This document shows, piece by piece, positions 36,827 through 49,140 of a stretch of DNA of 64,000 nucleotides. Origin of the DNA: Purshia tridentata (lineage: Eukaryota; Streptophyta; Magnoliopsida; Rosales; Rosaceae); NCBI GenBank assembly GCA_003254885.1, contig QANT01001786.1, positions 62,001 through 126,000 of the forward strand, written 5' to 3'. Under the pieces are notes generated by a model. That model saw only the letters and a program-made list of their open reading frames with translations, did no database searches and was not told the origin of the DNA. The translations under genes and the position numbers were made by a program. The number at the start of each line of letters is the position of its first letter. Within the stretch, counting starts at the first letter, position 1.

Positions 36827-39800
36827 GCGACTGGTACTCCACAGGCGGAGTCGCCGCCAAGTCGGAAACTTTGTGAAAGTTCGTAGTCTAATTTGTCTAT
36901 GCATGCGTAGTTCGATGGCGACGGTGCAACCTACGATAAGAGGGCGGTTGTTGTACTACTCTAACTACGATTATCTTAATCTAACTTTGTCATTAATTAA
37001 TAAAACAATTATTTAAATTTTTTTAAGGTGTTGGACAGTAGCTTCCAATGACTTTTCATTTATTTATAATTGTTTTGATATTGTGTTTGATTGGGGACAG
37101 GACACCGACCATTTGGTTTTTAGAATTGGTTTTAATTATCGGGGAATGCCTTGCATTGCCATCGCAGTGGTTTTGTAGAATTTCTATGGGACTCGACTTG
37201 ACGTCAATTTATGAGGCACGTGACAACAACACACAACACCAACACCAACACTCACTTTGTGTTTGTTGTTGTTGCTGCCTCTGTGTGTTGATTATTTTTG
37301 GAGGAAAGATAATTATGTTTTTAACGTGCATGGCTCAGTTCGAAAGGGTTTTTATGTCCAATGAATTGCGGAAATCTACTTAAGAAGGTTTGGACTTGAG
37401 TTCAACTTTTTTTGGATCAAAATTTAGGGAATCGTCAATTATGTTAGACCATGATTTGGTTATTTACGACTGTTTTGGTAATGCCAAAATGATTTGTTAA
37501 CAAATAACAATCAACCAATTTTATATATATATCTATTCTTTAACGAAAAAATGTTATTTGATTACAATATTGTCACTGTCATACCAGACTACAACAAGAG
37601 AAAACATATTATATATGTATACATTACAATTTATACCATTTTACATTGTTTAAGAATGAGATTAACGTTATCTAGAGTTGTTAATACTAGCACCTCATTG
37701 TTGATGGGAAGACCCTTTTGGCATGTACGTTTTGGTTAGCAGATAGACATGGGATATAATAGAGTTATCTTTTGAGTCCTTGACTAGTTGAAAATTAAAA
37801 AATTAAGAAGCAAAAACCAACATAACAGTGGTGGGGTGTACTACCAAGGACTTAGGAGCTAGCCTAGTAGGTGTTCATTTGGGGTGGTGACATTTGGAAT
37901 TTTTCTAAAACGATGAAACCATTGAAAGCATCATAGACATGGATCTTGATGACTTAGTGCAAATTTGGAAAGTGGCTATACATTTAGATCCGAATTGGGC
38001 ATGTCTTGCCGTCTTGGATCACCAAAGTAAAGTAATAATTGACTTACAGGAATGAATCAACATAAAAATGGGGCTGCTTTTTAGGTCCCACCATCAAAGT
38101 TAGGTGGTGTTCCAAATTAGATGGAAGCACGTGGAAAGTGAATGTTTCTAAAGTATGAACCTTAATCATTTTATCTAATTGGAAATGATTTGGGTTTTCA
38201 TAACCTTGGTAAATTGAATTTTACGTTTATAAGAAGTTTTATTTTGTTAAGGGTTCCACCAAAATGTTCCATTTCTTTGACCAAAAGAAAGGCTCATTTC
38301 TAATTATAAAACGGATTGCATATTTTCAATTTTTCACATGTTGGAATGAAGATCATGGACTGGTGTTAAATATATATATTGACTGATTTTAAGAATCAAA
38401 TTGAGGATGGTGGAAGGTCCATTTATTGGTTAGTTATCGTTTAATTTGAAAATGAAAACCCACCAGCTGAAATTTCAGCAATTCAAAGACAATCATCTAT
38501 CTTTGTGTTGTGACCACAGCACAGAAATTGACTACTTAAAACAGAGTCTTTTGTATGACGAAAAAAATGGTTGCAGAAAATGGCAGATTACTTTGGAAAA
38601 TGATGGGGCACTAAATTTTCACCTGGCAAGAAAGGCCGGCTGAAATGCTTAATACTGAGGCAATCTCCTTCATGCGTGCCATCCTTCACACGCAAGGACA
38701 TGCAAAACAGCCTTATTTGATTTGCAATATCTGCAAACATGAGCAAAACTTTTAAGAAGAATGCTATGCACTTTATCCAAATCCACCTTCTACCCTAATT
38801 TTCTACTTTAATATTCTCATTTCATAATGTCTTTTCAACCAAAATTTTAATAAAAACCACTCTTATATATATAGTCTGGCTGATTTTGATGTTCTAACAG
38901 GCTTTGAGGTGTGCTATCAAATTCTGACGCCTCAAGAATCTGGATGACCATAAACCACTCTTCCCTCCCCGTCTTTAGACTCTTTACCACACTCAGAGAT
39001 TTTCTTATTCCTCTGGCCACAAAAAAAAAAAGCAGATTTTCTTATTCTTTGTTCTTTTTGGTTTAAAAAATTATCCTAAATGGGGAGGTATAATCTCATG
39101 CTGGAAGAGACATCCTGAATTAAGTATATGGTTGTTTATTTTGGCTGGTGACTGGTGTCTCATTATGTAATTAATAAAGCCCCACCTCACACCTCTTTTT
39201 GGAATTAAGTGAATCATAAATCATAATCATTTACTTCTTCATATAATAAAGTTCAATTATTATTCATACTTATTAGGCCTTTTGACACATGCCCCAGCTC
39301 AACTTCATTTGTTTTACATCTGATAAAAATTGGGTCTTATTATTCATAATTATTCTTTTGTAGAAATAAAATGCATAACTAATACTTTTTCAATTTGGGC
39401 CATCGTGCAAAATTAACTTTTTTAGGGTAGTATCAAATGAGCCTATTTTTTCAATTTTTACAGGAGGTCACAAGAATTTCTTTACGATTGAGGTACTTGG
39501 GAAGTCTACATTATAAAAAGCTATTCTTGTATAGAAAAAGCAAAGTCATTCAGTCTATAAAATTTATGATGAGTTTGTTGACTATTATGTGGTTGATGAA
39601 CTGTGGTGGCCTTTGACCCTTAACCTTTGGTTTTGCATCCAATCATCATTAGCTAGTGGGAAATTAGAAATGGAAGCAGCATGTGAAACCCCAAAAGAAA
39701 TATTGTTGCTTGGTTCAATGGTTCCAAAGGACAGATGCACAACATGGCCAAAAGAACCCACAAATTAGAACATGCATATATCGATCCCATGTCACTGTCA

Positions 39801-39932
39801 CAGAATTCCCTGCAAACAAGACCCAATCAGCAACACAAAAACCTTATCTTAGTGGCAAAAGAAAATAGCTAGGCTTATCTTCATGTGGGATAGGCACTGC
39901 TGAGTTGAGCTGAGCTGAACTGAGAAACAGCC

Positions 39933-42117
39933 ATGGTAGCCTTGAGATGCCAATTTCACCCAATGGTTTACAACACTTATCAACAAGCTAAAGCAAAACC
40001 TTCCACCTTTTGCTCAATGCAACCACCTCAAAACAATATCAAGGTTACATTAATACCTCTTGAAGATCGATACTCATATATTTTTCTTTCATTGTAAATT
40101 ATAATGGAAAACTAAAATAAAATCTCTTGCCATCCCCTTCCATGTGTTGAGCAGGTAATTATAAATGGAGCAGCAAAGGAAATAGGAAGGGCAGCAGTAA
40201 TTGCAGTGACCAGAGCTAGAGGGATGGAGGTGGCTGGTGCAGTGGATTCTTATCTCGTAGGAGAAGATATTGGGAAGGTAACGTTTTCCCTTTATCATAC
40301 ATTATATTTTTTCAGTAAGATAATGAGTTTGAAGTTAATAGTATCCCAAATCCCAATGACAAGAATCACTCGGATACATAAACCACATTCCCATTGTTTC
40401 TACATTATTACTTAACCAGTTCCTCATTTTATATTCTTCCCCCTTAGTTTGATTCTTTCTTCTCACATAGTAGGTTTGTGACATGGAAGAACCTCTGGAG
40501 ATACCAATAACGAATGATCTCACAATGGTCTTAGGTTCCATATCACAGGTAATTAATCAAACCAAAATGACCTCTCTGTGTGTTCATTCCCCATGTTTCT
40601 CAATCTTGCCATTAATGACAATTGGCAGTCTAAAGCAACAGGAGTAGTTGTTGATTTCACTGAACCCTCCAAGGTCTATGACAATGTCAAACAGGTAAAG
40701 CCACCTTCATGTAATTTTTGGCTTCCACAATATATCATCCATAGATTGCTCATTTTGACAGAATTTTAATGATAATTTCCTCATTTTATTTCATACTAGG
40801 CCACAGCATTTGGCATGAAAAGTGTGGTTTATGTGCCACAAATTAAATTAGATACAGTATCAGCATTATCTGCATTATGCGAGAAAGCGAGCATGGTGAG
40901 CACAGGGTGAGATGTTCTACAATAAGTTTTCATAGGTTTTGTGGTTTTTTCTTCCCCCTTTTTTGCTTCTAGGTAGCATTGGGTTTCTCAGAATTAAACC
41001 ATACTTTTTCACCTGATAATGGAGCTGCTACTGGTGTCAGGGTTGTCTTGTTGCACCGACTTTGTCCATTGGATCTATACTCCTCCAACAAGCTGCAATC
41101 TCAGCTTCCTTCCACTACAACAATGTAGAAATTGTGGAATCAAGGGCAACTGCAACGGTAAACTCAATTTATCTTAATTTCGATCAAAACAAGAGGGGTA
41201 TCCAATCTCCGTAGAGTTGCAAGAAAATCAGATAATGTTTATACTCTATGTTCAAGAAACTTTGTACGAACTTTAGAGAAACTTTTTTCTTTTGAAAACG
41301 AAAAAAGTTTTGTTAGGCATACCATAAAATAAATTCACTTTCTAAATTGGAACTGCAAAAATGCATATAAACATATAAATGTATGCCATATGGCACATAA
41401 CACGTCTCAATGTGTCTATAGCTGTCTGTCCATGAAGATTTAACATCAGAACCCCGGCTTAAGAGATAGCGATCGAAAATACAATATCTTGCATAAGAAG
41501 ATGCTAAAGTTTTCTTTGGGAAACAGGACTTTCCATCATCAGATGCAACCCAAATTGCCAACAACCTCTCTAACCTTGGCCAGATCTACAACAGAGAAGA
41601 TATTTCAACAGACGTTAGGGTAAGCTGAAATAAAAGATCTGTTTTTATCAGTGCCAGTTTATGCCTTGGAACTCATTATTATTCTATTTCATAAGGCAAG
41701 GGGTCAAGTTCTGGGAGAAGATGGAGTTCGGGTGCATAGCTTAGTCCTTCCAGGGCTTCCCTCCAGTACAACAGTTTACTTCTCTCGCCTAGGAGAGGTG
41801 TGTTTCTGGGTTTACTCATCTCTTCTCATTTGAGAAGTATTGACTTCAAAAATTCATCTCTAGTGAGACAAAAATCTGATCAACAAGCAATGCTTGCCAC
41901 AGGTGTACTCTCTGAAACATGATATCACAGATGTGCAATGTCTCATGCCAGGCCTTATCTTAGCCATTAGAAAGATTGTGCGCATTAAGGTAAGTTGGGT
42001 AGCCGATTATGTGTGTCGTATCTTTTTCAATCATTCTGCTTCAATTGATACGGACTCTTATATCTATTTTTTGCTTTATTGCAGAGCCTGGTGTATGGCT
42101 TGGAGAAATTTTTATAG
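39933..42117 (+). CDS. CRR1: CRR1, DapB-like protein for chloroplast NDH complex biogenesis
   Basis: Chloroplast stromal protein needed to build the NADH dehydrogenase-like complex. Ten exons, all in phase 0: 39933-40043, 40155-40277, 40474-40548, 40629-40694, 40800-40895, 41041-41157, 41527-41619, 41696-41797, 41903-41989, 42085-42117; 300 residues, as in Arabidopsis (about 298). Residues 1-36 look like a transit peptide. The DapB-type nucleotide-binding fold starts at 38 (VIINGAAKEIGRAAV). Family motifs follow: VVVDFTEPSKVYDNVKQA, GMKSVVYVP, GCLVAPTLSIGSILLQQA, GEDGVRVHSLVLPGLPSS, and the end SLVYGLEKFL. Where bacterial DapB has its catalytic His-His and the Lys-Asp-Ala-Pro-Ser-Gly-Thr motif, this protein has ESRATATDFPSSDA, so it is very unlikely to reduce dihydrodipicolinate. 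It faces CCB2 tail to tail. Confidence 0.96.
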
Positions 42118-43181
42118 AAATCCAAGCTTTCTTCAATCTCATTGATGTGAAACCTTAACCTCATACTGTTCCGATACAAGTCCTGCCATCCTATAAATGA
42201 AAATTTAACAGAAGATGGTCTGTTAAAAGAAATTCCAAAGAAAAAAGAAAGAAAGATTTTGTTAGCCAACTTCTATTGATTTGAGTATTCAATTATATAA
42301 GTGTAATTCAGTGAACTTCGAGGGAGTTGTTGCGGTCTTCGGTTTGTATTAGAGATGATGAAGGGTATTTTAGTGTATCTAAAAGAGTAGTTCCTTCTGG
42401 GCAATATGTCTAGCTGTTCATAATTTGCATGGTTTGGCACCATATGCTTGCTGCAACATCATGGGCCGAACAGAAAATCAGACCTTAAAGGGAACTTTTA
42501 AGATAAATGGTTGATTTCCTTATGATTGATGCTGAATCATGGGACAAGAAGAGAAGTTCATATCCAAGAAAATCCACTTTAACCCAAACCTAGTATAATC
42601 CAAGTTTTGATGTTATCTTGGTAAGTAACCCTAGATTCAGTCAGTAATATAAATTTGCAGCAAATCATTGATTTTCTTGACAAACTTATGCCTTACGTTG
42701 ACAATAGTTGACATTCTAAGCATTGTACCTACCCAGGTCCTGTAAATGGAGTTCTAAGTTGATAAACTTATCTTACATTTTAAGATAAACAGAACCCTCT
42801 AATTTTTTAACTTTAAGGTGTTTTTCAAATCTGCAATTCTGAGCAAAGTTGCCAAACATTTGCTTCATAAAAGTTTCATATTGCTTTTAATACCATGTCT
42901 CTTAAAAGCATAACAAGCAAGGAATAATGTGCCTTTGTTATCATGCTAATCTCTTATAAGAATCCCAAGAGAGCCAATTGATAATCTATGTAACTATTAC
43001 GTACCTATTTTGAATCTCAGCACAAACAAACATACTGAAGCCAAAAAGCTGTTTTTTAAATAGCAATTATTGTCTAAATACAAATGTCAAGAAAATGTTC
43101 AAAATTCGTTACAAATCTGCACATATGCTCTCTTTTTTTTCTTTTCTTTTTTCTGTGAGAGCTCCTACCCAAGCTCTATCT
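42118..43181. other. Convergent intergenic region between CRR1 and CCB2
   Basis: About 1.06 kb between two stop codons that face each other. It should hold both 3' UTRs and polyadenylation regions. No gene, repeat or hairpin of note was seen. Confidence 0.6.
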
Positions 43182-44999
43182 TTATCGCTTACTTCTAAAT
43201 TTGTTTGCAAGAGCACGTATCCAGGCTCTATCTTTATCGCTATATGCATACCTCATGGTTGAAGCCAACAAGACAAATCCTTCAATTTTTTCACTCTCAT
43301 TGTCACTTGGGTGTAGAACTTGCACCACTGGTTGTACAAGGAGAGAACGAGTCCCTTTGGGTAGCATCTCCCAGAGTCCAGAATCTGAAGCAGTGATCAA
43401 AAGTTCATACTATAACATATCATCAAAGGATGGAAGAACAAACAAAATCTTCCATTATTTTTAAATTTCTCTTAAAAATTAATATTTTATGTTTGATACT
43501 CAATCGACTTTCTTTCCAACTCAGTACATGAGATAAAATTCTCTAATATCCATGTGAAGATTTGCTGCCACATATATTCTGGAATGATAACTATAAAGAG
43601 ATGCACTCCAGAAATTTGATAATCTCCTTTCTGAAATGTTAACTACAAAGGTCAAATTATTACTACCTTGGAGTTGGGGAAGGTATAGGGTTTCCTTCAC
43701 ATCAGAAAGTCCAATACTTTCAATGTTTTTCTCAAACCAATCCAGTACAGTGGTTTTCGATACATCCTCTGGTATGTTCCAGTAGCCGCGTACACATAAT
43801 TCATTTCGAACTGATATTATCTGAAAAATTAGCAACAAACTATATTTATTTGTTGGATTTTTGTCTTCTTGAACAACAATTACGTGACCATCAAAATTAA
43901 TGGTGTAGTTCCAATATATAATAGAAAGCTGCTACGTACCACTGCTATGGTGTTTGTATTGCGCAACAAGATGTACGTAGCCCAAGCCAAGTCCTCCTTC
44001 TGAGTATTTGAGACATTTTGTGATATCACAAATATTTGCTCACACCCTGGTGGGATACTCGTTTGATCCATTGGTGTAGCACCCTACAATGTAATTCCAC
44101 ATAATCAGGTTTACAAACATGCTCAGAAACCTTTGCATAAACTCAGCTACTCAAATATTTGAAAACTTGTATGAGATACAGGCACACAGTCATATATGGT
44201 CTTTCCTACAAGGATATGAAATGGGAGCAACTACCTCCTGCTGTACACAACACAAGGCCCAATGGGCCTCCAACAGAACCCCAAAAACAAATTTAAGCTG
44301 GACATCGCATTTTTATTGGTTTCTTTCGGTTGAAAATTCTGACCCAGTGCCACCCTAACTAATACCAATGTCATTTACATCAAATAGAGTTTGAAGTGCA
44401 TATCTTTCATTAGTCATTACCGAAAAAAAAAAAAAAAGTAAAAAGAAAAACTTCTGGAAAATTACCTTGAGAAATTTTCCAAGATAGGGAAGTGCTATGG
44501 AGAATGCAGCCAAAGATAAACCCAAAGCCTCTGTTCTCTATCCAAAGAATCAAAACACAAACAAATTAACAAAAAACCAACAACAATTGAAACAAATATA
44601 ATATTTGAAATATATTTTGTCCACTTACAAGCTGTGCTGGTGTTGTACTAGTGGGTGAAGTAGAGCCAACAAAATGGTTCAAGAGCAAAAGCGAACCAAA
44701 CCCATATCCAATCCATCTGGGTAAGTAGGACTCATCAAGCCCAGGTATTCCTGCACCACCCAATAAACCCAACAATCACTTTCATAATCTCACAGAGAGA
44801 GAGAGAGAGAGAGAGAGTTACCGAGTGTGAATCGGAGCACAGAGAGATTGAGTTGTGGGTCTGTTGGGCTGCTCTTGGAATTGTCTAGACGAGCTGAGAC
44901 TGCTAAAAAATTCGTGGTGCTCTTTTTGGCGCGAAATTTTGGTGAGAATTTCAACTGAATTAACGACTTTGCGGACGGACTAATGTATGCGTTGCTCAT
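43182..44999 (-). CDS. CCB2: Cofactor assembly of complex C subunit B, CCB2 (HCF208)
   Basis: Thylakoid membrane protein that, with CCB1, CCB3 and CCB4, attaches haem ci to cytochrome b6 on the stromal side. Minus-strand exons: 44999-44822, 44750-44629, 44537-44466, 44083-43940, 43820-43667, 43384-43182; 290 residues; the two split Gly/Asp codons rejoin correctly. Residues 1-45 form a basic, Ser-rich transit peptide (MSNAYISPSAKSLIQLKF). Two hydrophobic segments follow (IGYGFGSLLLLNHFVG and LGLSLAAFSIALPYLGKFL). Next comes a soluble stroma-facing domain with GCEQIFVISQNV, ELCVRGYWNIPEDVSK and DSGLWEMLPKGTRSLLVQP, and a C-terminal end FVLLAST then DKDRAWIRALANKFRSKR. The Met at 44999 was chosen because the frame upstream of it contains unrelated, probably untranslated, sequence. 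Paralogue CCB4 is the main alternative; gene order next to CRR1 favours CCB2. Confidence 0.93.
44794..44817. repeat. AG dinucleotide microsatellite
   Basis: Twelve AG units directly after the donor of the first CCB2 intron (on the coding strand it is a CT run beginning about four bases after the GTAA). It may act like a pyrimidine tract. Confidence 0.9.
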
Positions 45000-46228
45000 G
45001 TTTTGTAAATCTTTTCTGGAGTTTCGGAGCTGAGAAAAGTGAGAAACAGAGGGTTGATGGTAAACTTCAACAACCGAGTCCACGGGCCTAGCTATGGGCC
45101 TATGGCCCAAGCTAGGGCATCAGAGCCCAAATGAATTTATTATATTTGTCTAAATGGTGACAAATTAATTATTTTTTTTAATGAATATATATATGTGGAA
45201 TTAAAATAATGCCAGCTTAATAAAATAGTGTCGTATAATGTAATATATTATGATGAGTTTGCCCTTTTATATATATTTGGAATTTTAAATTACGTTGGTA
45301 TTTGACAGTCAATTGAATAGTACAAAGAGAGCATCAAGTCAAATAACTGGTGGGGGACTAATAATAATAAGAAAATAAAAAGATAATTATAAAATTGATA
45401 TTCATATATTAATCATATTGATGACTCCTTTTACATGTATATATGGTGCCTTTAATATACTACTAACTCCTTCAAATGACCGCGTGTTTAATCTAATAAT
45501 AATTTATCCATATTTTAATAAAACATGATACTTTATTATTTAAATATTGTAATAAAAAATCTAACGTGAAAGACTTTCGAACTTTGGTCTATGAAGCATC
45601 ATATAATGCTTCATTGGGCAATAAAATTGCATGTTTTAGCACTTCCATTTTAGCTCAAATCTTGTTTTCTTGTGGTTTGTATTTGTGAAATGCCAACTTT
45701 AACCATAATTACTACTACTACTTGCAATTTTGCACCAACTACAATATTCACTTTTACTCAAATTCTTATTTAAGCTACTAAAATGCTTCTCATTTCCGAC
45801 TTTACCCCCAATATGGAACAATGTGGAAAAGTTTTTAGATGCTAGACATGGTGGTAAAAAAATAAAGTATATTTAAAAGTCTTATTAAAATGATCATAGA
45901 GCAATATATGTCTATTTTTGAAGCCAACAAAAAAAACCCAGCTAATAATAAATTTATATTTTTGTCCATTATACATACGAACAAGACGAAAATGCATACT
46001 AAATGAATTATGCTAACACAAATACAAAGTTGGATTATAGTAAATACGAATTGTCGAGTGATATTACATCTATCAATGCATATTTTAAAATTTAAAATTG
46101 TAACTAATGTGATAATATTTTGTTTATATGATTTACATTACCTTATCAAATTTAAAATTACTTTTATGGTGTGTTTGGATGGAGAAAAAAAACTTAAGAT
46201 TTAGATAAAACTCAGTATTTAGTAAATT

Positions 46229-47035
46229 ACATATTCTAATTTTCTTGTTTGGGTTCCTAAACACAGAATTTTGTAAATTTTATGTGAAAAAAAACTTGAA
46301 ATTTGAGTGCTATAAATTTCAATTTTAAATTATATCTAAATTGATGTCATTTACAAATTCTAATTTTTATAAAAGAAAAATAAGTATATGTACACCTATC
46401 ATCTTATCAAATAATCACAATACCATTACTACACCACCGCTGCCACTACCACCGCCACCATCGTCACCACCATCATCACAGTTGTCACCACCACCGCCGC
46501 GGCCGTCGGCACCACCACCTTTGCCACTATCATTGCCTTCACCATCACCATCTCTTCCGCCGCCTCCACCACCACCGTATTCACCGCCATCGCCACCACA
46601 ACCACCACCACAACCTCCGCCACTGTCATCGCCACTATCGCCCCTTCACCACCACCATAGTCGTTGTTGCCACGGCCACCACTACCACCATCCACCATCA
46701 CCACCAGCGTCACTGATTACCACCAGCGCCACATCCACCATTGCCATTACTACTACCACGCTACCACTGCCACCACCATTGCCATCGCCACCACAACCAC
46801 CGTTGCTGCCACCACCATTTCTCTCACCGCCCATGAATCATCACCCGTACCAATATCATCAACTCAACACAAGCATCATCCTTATTGTTGCCACCATCTA
46901 TCATTACTCATTTATTATTGATGGCATTTTAAAAACAAAAAACCAGTATAAATTTCATATTTAAATTTTATTATGTTTAGATGCACGTTAGCCAAACAAG
47001 AAAATATACATATTCTAGAATTTTAAATTTCATAA
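46229..47035. mobile_element. Candidate foldback element carrying a CCN minisatellite
   Basis: Left flank 46229-46295 (CATATTCTAATTTTCTTG, then TTTGG and CTAAACACAGAATTTTG) matches the minus strand of the right flank 46965-47035 (ATATGTATATTTTCTTG, then TTTGG and CTAAACATAATAAAATTT). Between them lies the CCN-rich minisatellite. The flanks look like worn inverted repeats of a small non-autonomous DNA transposon, but no target duplication was identified. Confidence 0.45.
46420..46850. repeat. CCN (CCA/CCR) minisatellite
   Basis: About 430 bp made almost wholly of imperfect CCA, CCG and CAC triplets, sharply different from the AT-rich flanks. Because stop codons cannot arise from such triplets in most frames, it opens long Pro/Ser-rich frames on the plus strand and Val/Ala-rich frames on the minus strand. 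These are side effects of composition, not genes. Confidence 0.85.
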
Positions 47036-48003
47036 TTTGTGAATTTTTTAGTAATTTCACACTACTTTATACAAGGCACTAACAGCAGTGCCTTTATTTA
47101 TGTATTGAATAATTTGAATCGGTGATGTGGCCATTCTATAGAGGCTGAACACATCCGTAAGACAAGACTGGAATAGTCCAGTCAATGATTCTCCAGTTCG
47201 GTGGGCCATTTAGATGCCTTTAATCATGGTCGTATATACTTTAGAACAAAATGAAGCTTTTCTTTTTTATAATCCCTACATTAATTTCCGTGAACAAGAT
47301 TAATAAATCGATTATAAATTTGTTATATGTTATAACTTATATGTAGGCAACTTGGGTTGCTTTATTCCATATACTAGATTATTTTTGTTTTAAAAAATAA
47401 CAATTTGTATCAACTTGCAATATAGTTTCATTTCTAAAGACTTCGAAAAATTCTAAGACACATATATATTTTAATAAATTACCAAAAAATTAACTTTAAA
47501 AGCTTAAACAATACATTTTTTTCATAAATTTATGACTTCCACACGATTATCTTATGTTATTATGCTTTTGCATTATTTACCAAATTTAATTTAGGGAAAC
47601 TTATATTTAGGTTCTTCAATATAACAAAATTTAGATAGAAGTCGGCGGAGTTTTAAAATTCGTAATAAAGTTCTTTTCTGTCTTGTAGGATTTTTTATTT
47701 CAAAATTTCCTATATTATTATTTGAAATATTTAAAAATAATTAATGATTTATAATATTTTAAATCCCAAAAATTTTGAGATTTAAATCCCACAATTTAAA
47801 GGATTTAAATCCTAAAGTTTTTGAGATTTGAATTTTAAAATCTCACAAATTATGAGATAAAAGCCCTAAACTTAAATTTTAAACATTAATCCTCAAAATT
47901 ATGCCAAATATTTAGATTTAAAATCTAAATTATAAGCTCCAAAAATATTCATCCTACAACCTAATCCATAAATCGGAAAACTAATTTCTTAACTTGGGTT
48001 AAT

Positions 48004-48156
48004 TTGATACATTTTAATTGTACCAATATGCGTGTTGGTACATTTCAGTTGTACCAATATGACTGTTGGTGCATTTTAGTTATACCAGATAAAGAGTTTG
48101 GTACATTTCAAATGTATCAAAACTTGGGTTGGTACATTTCGATTGAACCGACATCC
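48004..48156. repeat. Tandem repeat, five units of 31 bp
   Basis: Units start at 48004, 48035, 48066, 48098 and 48129. The core is TTGGTACATTTCAGTTGTACC. Each unit is itself a small palindrome, GGTACA and TGTACC around a short centre, so hairpins can form. Later units are more diverged. Confidence 0.85.
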
Positions 48157-48336
48157 ATTTGAGAGAGAGGAGAAAGAGAGAGAGAAAAAAAAAAAAACAC
48201 ACTCAATCTCATCGCCAAATGGTGATCCGTAAAATCAACCATAATGACAAATATAAGATTACAACTTTACTTGTGTAACATAACAACTAAGTTCTACAAA
48301 GAATCCATAAAATTAAATATGAAAATACAAGAGAAA

Positions 48337-48405
48337 GATTAAAGGGAAACAAGTGCTAAACCTTGAAGCTAGATTAAAGGGAAACAAGGGCTAAACCTTG
48401 AAGCC
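48337..48405. repeat. 35-bp tandem duplication
   Basis: GATTAAAGGGAAACAAG...CTAAACCTTGAAGC occurs at 48337-48370 and 48372-48405 with only two or so differences. Confidence 0.9.
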
Positions 48406-49140
48406 TTGAAGAACATCAAGCTGTTTCCAAAATCCTTCTGTACTTTGTTCTTTTTTTCTTTCTTTTTTCAGCGTACCAAAATAAATCCCCCTTTATGTCT
48501 CTTTTCTCCCCTTAAAAATGTACATAACTTCTTTAATTGACGTCAATTCCAAAAGGAGATGATAAATACGTCTGTCTTTTGAATGTATAAGGGGTGAAAA
48601 TATTGGCATGATAAATCCCAAAAGGAGATGATAAATCCCCCTCTATGGCTAAATGTATTTAGGTTGAAATATTGGCATGATGGCTGCATTCCTCTACAAC
48701 TGTGAAAAAAAGGCTATGAAATAGGAATTAATTCCTTTCATTTAGCCATCCAAAAAATCCTAAATAATAGGATTTTAATTCATTTAATTTAGCCATGTAG
48801 ATAATGCTTTGAAAATAGAATTTATTTTTTATTTTGACACGTAATTAAAATTCTGACGTGATACTTAGTAAAAAGATTTTGTTAGGAATTAAAAGAATTT
48901 TATTCTGAATTTGAAAACACCCCCAGCTTTTGTCTAAAAGCTGTTTTTTTGAAGGATCTAAGCCTAATTATCCTTTTAATTTACATAAGAATTAAAAAAA
49001 AAAGAAAAGGGGATTGATAGATTTGGTCCAGACACAGAGCTATCTGTGTGCCATTCGACAATTTTAAAGAAATGAAATTAAACCGTTTGTATTACTTGCA
49101 GAAATGCCATACGAGGCCTTGTTCTATTGCGCGTGTCAGC

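Larger units (their letters stand above)
34367..39932. other. Intergenic region between BAG1 and CRR1, with both promoters
   Basis: Divergent gap of 5.6 kb. The first 600 bp or so next to BAG1 is CT/GA-rich and is probably its 5' UTR and core promoter. G-box groups lie at 35.28-35.44 and 36.70-36.83 kb. The rest is AT-rich with no supported gene; the open frames at 37.0-37.4 and 38.4-38.6 kb lack family motifs. The last few hundred bases should hold the CRR1 promoter, but I cannot pick a clear TATA box. Confidence 0.55.
45000..49140. other. Intergenic region between CCB2 and SLK
   Basis: About 4.1 kb, AT-rich, no supported gene. It begins with the CCB2 promoter side and contains a CCN minisatellite flanked by inverted ends (46.2-47.0 kb), a 31-bp tandem repeat at 48.0 kb, a 35-bp tandem duplication at 48.34 kb, and a repeated phrase CCAAAAGGAGATGATAAAT near 48.55 and 48.61 kb. 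Confidence 0.55.

Noticed and set aside
37048-37383. 111-codon open frame with a hydrophobic start and a Cys run
   Set aside because: Low-complexity TGT repeats give the Cys run; no family motif, no conserved neighbours and no promoter signs.
40974-41040. Alternative acceptor (CTTCTAG) in the fifth CRR1 intron
   Set aside because: Using it adds 67 bases and shifts the frame to an early stop, while the acceptor ending at 41040 restores the conserved GCLVAPTLSIGS sequence.
46341-46964. 207-codon Pro/Ser/His-rich open frame
   Set aside because: It is made almost only of CCN triplet repeats, with AT-rich ends, no family motif, no promoter or splice context, and an equally open minus strand. It follows from composition.
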